DNA from: DASQMT01 sp963827335
Lineage (GTDB): Bacteria > Actinomycetota > Thermoleophilia > Solirubrobacterales > Solirubrobacteraceae
Length of the DNA stretch: 64,000 nt
Assembly (NCBI GenBank): GCA_963827335.1
Contig: CAWHAP010000004.1
Coordinates: 134,800-198,799 of the forward strand
Direction: 5' to 3'
Below are positions 60,382 through 64,000 of the stretch, in pieces; the first letter of the stretch is position 1, and each line of letters opens with the position of its first letter. The notes beneath the pieces are model-generated. The model did no database searches. It saw only the letters and a list, made by a program, of their open reading frames with translations, and was not told the origin of the DNA. The translations under genes were made by a program, and so were the position numbers.

Positions 60382-61044
60382 ATGCTTCGGCGGGTGACCT
60401 CCCCGCCCTCCCAGCGCGTGCGCGTCCGGCGCGTGCACAAGAAGGCGTCGTACGACCGCGACGCGATCGACGCGATCCTCGACGAGGCGCTCGTGGCGCA
60501 CCTCGGCTTCGCCCACGAGGGCCAGCCGTTCGTGATCCCCACGCTGCACGCGCGCCTCGGCGACGACGTCTACGTGCACGGCTCCTCCGCGAGCCGGACG
60601 CTGCGCGCGCTCGACGGGGCGCTCCCCGCCTGCCTGACCGTGACCCTGCTCGACGGGCTCGTGTTCGCCCGCTCGGTGTTCGAGATGAGCGCGAACTACC
60701 GCTCGGTCGTCGTGCTCGGCGAGGCGCGCGGCGTGGACGACCCGGACGAGAAGCTGGCCGCGCTGCGGGCGTTCACCGATCAGGTCATGCCCGGTCGCTG
60801 GGAGGAGGCGCGCCCGCCGACGCGTCAGGAGCTCAAGGCGACCGCGGTGCTCGCGCTCCCGCTCACCGAAGCGTCGGCGAAGATCTCCACGGGCGGCCCG
60901 GACGACGGCGAGAGCGAGGACGCGGCGCTCCCCGTGTGGGCCGGCCACCTGCCGCTCCGGCTCGCGGCAGGTGACCCGGTGCCGTGCCCGCGCCTGCGCC
61001 CGGGCATCCCGGTGCCCGCGGCGCTGCGCTCGTTCACGCGCTGA
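60382..61044 (+). CDS. Pyridoxamine 5'-phosphate oxidase-family FMN split-barrel protein
   Basis: The 220-residue protein has the split-barrel flavin fold of the pyridoxamine oxidase/NimA group (RVHKKASYDRDAIDAILDEA, then VHGSSASRTLRALD and ANYRSVVVLGEARGV). Substrate may be a B6 vitamer, a nitro compound or F420-type partner. The neighbour MocR regulator supports a link to PLP metabolism, but an actual PNPO cannot be assigned. Its end overlaps the convergent chemoreceptor gene by 11 bases. Confidence 0.85.
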   Translation: MLRRVTSPPSQRVRVRRVHKKASYDRDAIDAILDEALVAHLGFAHEGQPFVIPTLHARLGDDVYVHGSSASRTLRALDGALPACLTVTLLDGLVFARSVFEMSANYRSVVVLGEARGVDDPDEKLAALRAFTDQVMPGRWEEARPPTRQELKATAVLALPLTEASAKISTGGPDDGESEDAALPVWAGHLPLRLAAGDPVPCPRLRPGIPVPAALRSFTR

Positions 61045-62598
61045 TCTCGAACTGCGAGACGAGCCGCTCGAGGTCCTCGGCCGTGCGCGCGAGCTCCTGC
61101 GCGGAGCCCGCGATCTCCTGGGCCGACGCGCTCGTCTCCTGCGTGGAGGCGGAGATCTGCTCGGCGGACGCCGACGAGGACTCGGCGACGCCGGCGACCT
61201 CGGTGATGTCGGTCTGCATGCGCTCGGTCTCGGCCGAGATCTGCTGGATCGAGGCGGCGATCTCGACGACGCGCGCGCTCATGTCGGCGACGGACTCGCC
61301 GATGCGCTCGAACGCCGCGCGGGTCTGGTCGACCGTGGCGACGCCGTCCTCGGTGCGCTGGGCGCCCTCCGCCACGACGTCGACGACCTTGCCGGTCTCG
61401 GTCTGCATCTCCGCGATCAGGCCCGAGATCTCGGCGGCCGCGGACTGCGACTCCTCGGCGAGCTTGCGCACCACCTCGGCGACGACCGCGAACCCGCGGC
61501 CCTGCTCGCCCGCGCGGGCGGCCTCGATCGCGGCGTTGCGCGCCAGCAGGTTGGTCTGCTCGGCGATGCCCGTGATCGTGTCGACGATGCCGCCGATCCG
61601 CTCCGAGCGGCCCGACAGCTCCTGGATGGCCCCCGAGATCTCCTGCGAGGTCACGGCCATCCGGCGCATCGCCTCCGACGCGGAGCTCGCGGTGTCGACG
61701 CCCTGCGCGGCCATCTCGCGGGCGGCGCCCGCGGCCTCGGCGGTCGCCTGCGCGGTCGTGGCCGACGCGCCGGCGGCGCGGGCGGCCTCGGCGGCCGAGG
61801 CGCGCGCGGCCGACGGTGTCGCCCAGGCGGGCGCGCATGGCGTTGTAGGACTCGACCGAGGTCTGGGCCTTGCCGAGCATCGCGTTGAAGGTGACGGACA
61901 GCTGCCCGAGCTCGTCCTCGGACGTGACGTCGATCGGGGTGGTGACGGGATCGACGCGCCGCGTGAGGTCGCCTCCCGCGCACGCTTCGAGACCATCGGA
62001 GAGTCCCTGCAGGCAGTGCTGGTCGAGCGACGCGAGCCGGTCGCGCAGCGCGTGGACCGGACGCGTGACCGACCGCGTCGTGAGCACCGCCGGCGCGAGG
62101 GCGGCGATCGCGCTGAGGAGCGCGGCGATGAGGATCGAGCGCTTCGTCGAGGCGATCGCGTCGCCGGCCTTCTGGCCCTCGCCGGCGGCATACGCCAGCG
62201 TGCCCTTGGGTCGCCTGGAGCGCCCTGGCCTCCTTGACGGCCGCGCGCGTCTCGGGCGAGTCGTCGGTCCCGAGCACCTTGATCATGGTCGCGATCGCGA
62301 CGGTGTCGCCCTTGATGAGCTCCTCCAGCTGAGCGGCCAGCTCGTCCTCGACCTCGAGCTCGCCGTCGTGCACGTCGAGGTGCTCGGTGAGCAGGTGCGC
62401 CGTCTCGGGCGCGTGCGCGTCGAGGGTGTTGACGAGCGCCGTGTACGCCGGGACGTCGACGGCCAGCGCGTCGGTCCTGGTCTTCAGGTCGTCGGTCGCC
62501 GTGAACGCGACGACCGAGACGACCAGCAGCCCGAGCGCGAGCGCGCCGAAGGCGACGCCGAGCCGGACCGCGAGCCGCAGATTGCGCAGCTTCTGCAT
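61034..62598 (-). pseudogene. Methyl-accepting chemotaxis protein, two apparent +1 frameshifts
   Basis: From ATG 62598 the protein starts MQKLRNLRLAVRLGVAFGAL (first membrane helix) and has a four-helix-bundle ligand domain. At about 62203-62205 the frame shifts; the next frame gives TLAYAAGEGQKAGDAIASTK, the second membrane helix and the HAMP region. A second shift at about 61808 leads to the signalling domain with the hairpin tip IAEQTNLLARNAAIEAARAG and methylation helices. Both shifts disappear if one base is removed in a short G/C run (length 3n+2). Either the receptor is dead or the sequence has two extra bases. No flagellar or Che genes are in the window. Confidence 0.75.
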
Positions 62599-62739
62599 GA
62601 GGTTCCCAGCGGGAGAGTCGGAAGAGTCGGATGCATAGATCGGCGCCAGGTTGTCCGGTTTTGGCCCCTCGTCCTGATCCGTCCGCGTCCGGACGCGCGC
62701 AGTACCCGGGCGAAGGACCCAACCGACGGGAGGCAGTGC

Positions 62740-63423
62740 ATGTCCGAGCCGTTGACGCTCGAATTGCTGGACGAGGACGCCGCGATGCGCGAGGGGCTGG
62801 ACGCGGCGAGCCAGGGCACGCGGGCCGAGCTGTTCCGCCGCGCGGTCATCGGCGGGGGCTCCGTGCTCGCCGGCGGCGTCCTGATCGGCGGCCTGCCGCA
62901 GGTCGCCCTCGGCAGGAAGTCGGCCAGGCAGGACGGCGAGATCCTCAACTTCGCGCTGCTCCTGGAGTACCTGGAGTCCGAGTTCTACGTCGACGCGGTC
63001 AAGCAGGGCGCGCTGTCCGGCGCCACGCTGGCCTTTGCCACGACGGTGCGTGACCACGAGCTCGCCCACGTCCAGGCGCTGCAGGGCGCGCTCGGCAGCG
63101 CGGCGATCGCCAAGCCCACGTTCGACTTCAAGGGCACGACCGAGGACGCGGGCAAGTTCGTCGCGACCGCGATGGTGCTCGAGGACACGGGCGTGGCCGC
63201 CTACAACGGCCAGGGGCCGCGGTTGCGCCGCAAGACGCTGCCGACGGCGGCGTCGATCGTCTCGGTCGAGGCACGCCACGCCGCCTGGATCCGCCGCATC
63301 GCGGCCGGACCCGACTATGCCGCCGGCAGGCGGACGCTGCCCGCGCCGGTCGCGTTCGACCCCGCCCTGTCCAAGGCCAAGGTCGAAGCCGCCGTCGGCG
63401 CGACCGGCTTCATCACGGGCTGA
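62740..63423 (+). CDS. Ferritin-like domain protein with Tat-like signal (copy 1)
   Basis: The 227-residue protein has an N-terminal signal-like segment (LFRRAVIGGGSVLAGGVLIG) and a ferritin-like four-helix domain: EILNFALLLEYLESEFYVDA, VRDHELAHVQALQGALG, then MVLEDTGVAAYNGQ and SVEARHAAWIRRIA. The Glu and ExxH residues needed for a di-iron site are present. The family is common, often in tandem, in Solirubrobacterales, and its function is unknown. It is followed within 20 bases by a paralogue. Confidence 0.88.
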   Translation: MSEPLTLELLDEDAAMREGLDAASQGTRAELFRRAVIGGGSVLAGGVLIGGLPQVALGRKSARQDGEILNFALLLEYLESEFYVDAVKQGALSGATLAFATTVRDHELAHVQALQGALGSAAIAKPTFDFKGTTEDAGKFVATAMVLEDTGVAAYNGQGPRLRRKTLPTAASIVSVEARHAAWIRRIAAGPDYAAGRRTLPAPVAFDPALSKAKVEAAVGATGFITG

Positions 63424-63443
63424 CCATGAAGGGAGACCTGCAG

Positions 63444-64000
63444 ATGCACACCCCGAGCCTGGACGTCATCGACGTCGACGGCGCGATCCGCGAGACCGCT
63501 GCGGCGGCCGCCGGGGACACCCGCGCGGCGTTCCTCGCCAAGGCCGGCCTGCTGGGCGGCGGGATGCTCGGCGCCTCGGCGCTGCTCGACCCCGCGCTCG
63601 CCGGCGCCGCCTCCAAGAAGGGCGACGTCGCGATCCTGAACTTCGCCCTGGTGCTCGAGCACCTCGAGGCGGCCTTCTACGCGCAGGCCAAGCGGTCCGG
63701 CGCGCTGTCCGGCGAGCTCCAGCTGTTCGCCGAGGTCGTCGCCGGGCACGAGCGCCGGCACGTCAAGGCGATCAAGGCCGCGCTCGGCCGCAAGGCGGGC
63801 AAGCAGCCGAAGTTCGACTTCCAGGGCACCACGGAGGACGCCGCCAGGTTCGCGGCGACCGCGCAGGTGCTCGAGGACACGGGCGTCAGGGCCTACGCCG
63901 GCCAGGCGGGCCGGATCAAGCAGGACGCGGTGCTCAGGGCCGCCCTGTCGATCCACGCCATCGAGGCGCGCCACGCGAGCTGGATCCGCGACATCAACGG
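63444..64000 (+). CDS. Ferritin-like domain protein (copy 2), partial at window edge
   Basis: The frame from ATG 63444 (AGGGAGA ribosome site 7 bases upstream; an ATG at 63426 lacks one) is open to the window end, about 185 residues. It parallels copy 1: a hydrophobic signal-like segment (AGLLGGGMLGASALL), VAILNFALVLEHLEAAFYAQ, VVAGHERRHVKAIKAALG, TEDAARFAATAQVLEDTGVR, AIEARHASWIRDING. It is thus a clear tandem duplicate, more diverged in the signal and loops. The C-terminus is not in the window. Confidence 0.88.
   Translation, partial: MHTPSLDVIDVDGAIRETAAAAAGDTRAAFLAKAGLLGGGMLGASALLDPALAGAASKKGDVAILNFALVLEHLEAAFYAQAKRSGALSGELQLFAEVVAGHERRHVKAIKAALGRKAGKQPKFDFQGTTEDAARFAATAQVLEDTGVRAYAGQAGRIKQDAVLRAALSIHAIEARHASWIRDIN

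Overview
The window is about 64 kb of very GC-rich DNA, packed with genes that mostly overlap by 1-4 bases or sit a few bases apart and often start at GTG or TTG. Codon use, FCD-type GntR regulators, 3Fe-4S ferredoxin/P450 systems, a TPR-AAA+ protein and Tat-type ferritin-like proteins all suggest a soil actinobacterium. Thermoleophilia/Solirubrobacterales (Conexibacter-like) is my best guess; this is inference, because no rRNA or other marker gene is present. I found no tRNA, rRNA, CRISPR array, insertion sequence, phage or origin.

Region 1 (1-13012): a leftward pair (GntR regulator and PLP-dependent decarboxylase, cut by the window edge) diverges from an 11-gene rightward operon. It encodes an FAH-family enzyme, a 3Fe-4S ferredoxin, ferredoxin reductase, class I glutamine amidotransferase, glutamine-synthetase-like ligase, cytochrome P450, extradiol (VOC) dioxygenase, acetoacetate-decarboxylase-fold enzyme, semialdehyde dehydrogenase, M20 peptidase and an APC permease. 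I read it as an amine-degradation pathway: uptake, gamma-glutamyl capping, P450 oxidation, uncapping and meta-cleavage. The substrate is unknown.

Region 2 (13013-18052): paired-hairpin repeats, a LysR regulator, a SCO1-type copper protein, a frameshifted lipoprotein protease with a beta-propeller protein, and a small esterase. Region 3 (18053-25813): a second catabolic operon with an FAH enzyme, a molybdenum hydroxylase whose large subunit is split into two genes, and the maturation genes (MoxR, CoxE-like VWA, XdhC). A strong FCD-type operator lies upstream. Region 4 (25814-33058): a prepilin-like three-gene set, a frameshifted EamA transporter, PhzF, a cupin/monooxygenase/FadR-type operon, an ArsR-like regulator and a class A beta-lactamase-like hydrolase.

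Region 5 (33059-48030): D-threonine-aldolase-like enzyme, mannitol-dehydrogenase family enzyme, TPR-AAA+ protein, then a leftward peptide-use block (HDAC-family amidohydrolase, S9 peptidase, oligopeptide ABC transporter with a C-terminally anchored binding protein, P5C dehydrogenase). Region 6 (48058-64000): P1 peptidase, PAS histidine kinase, GFA protein, AlkZ-like protein, phenylalanine hydroxylase with an Lrp regulator, PhoX-like protein, PEP carboxylase, MocR with a flavin split-barrel protein, a chemoreceptor, and two tandem ferritin-like proteins (the second cut by the window edge).

Three dispersed repeat families run through the window. Family P is a paired hairpin between inverted ends (13028, 13307, 37269). 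Family G is a GATGGTTGAT palindrome (33059, 46817). Family R is an approximately 80-bp repeat (35785, 51079, 52356) that contributes coding sequence to adjacent genes. Four genes contain five frameshifts, all equal to one extra base in a short G/C run, which may be sequence error rather than true decay.
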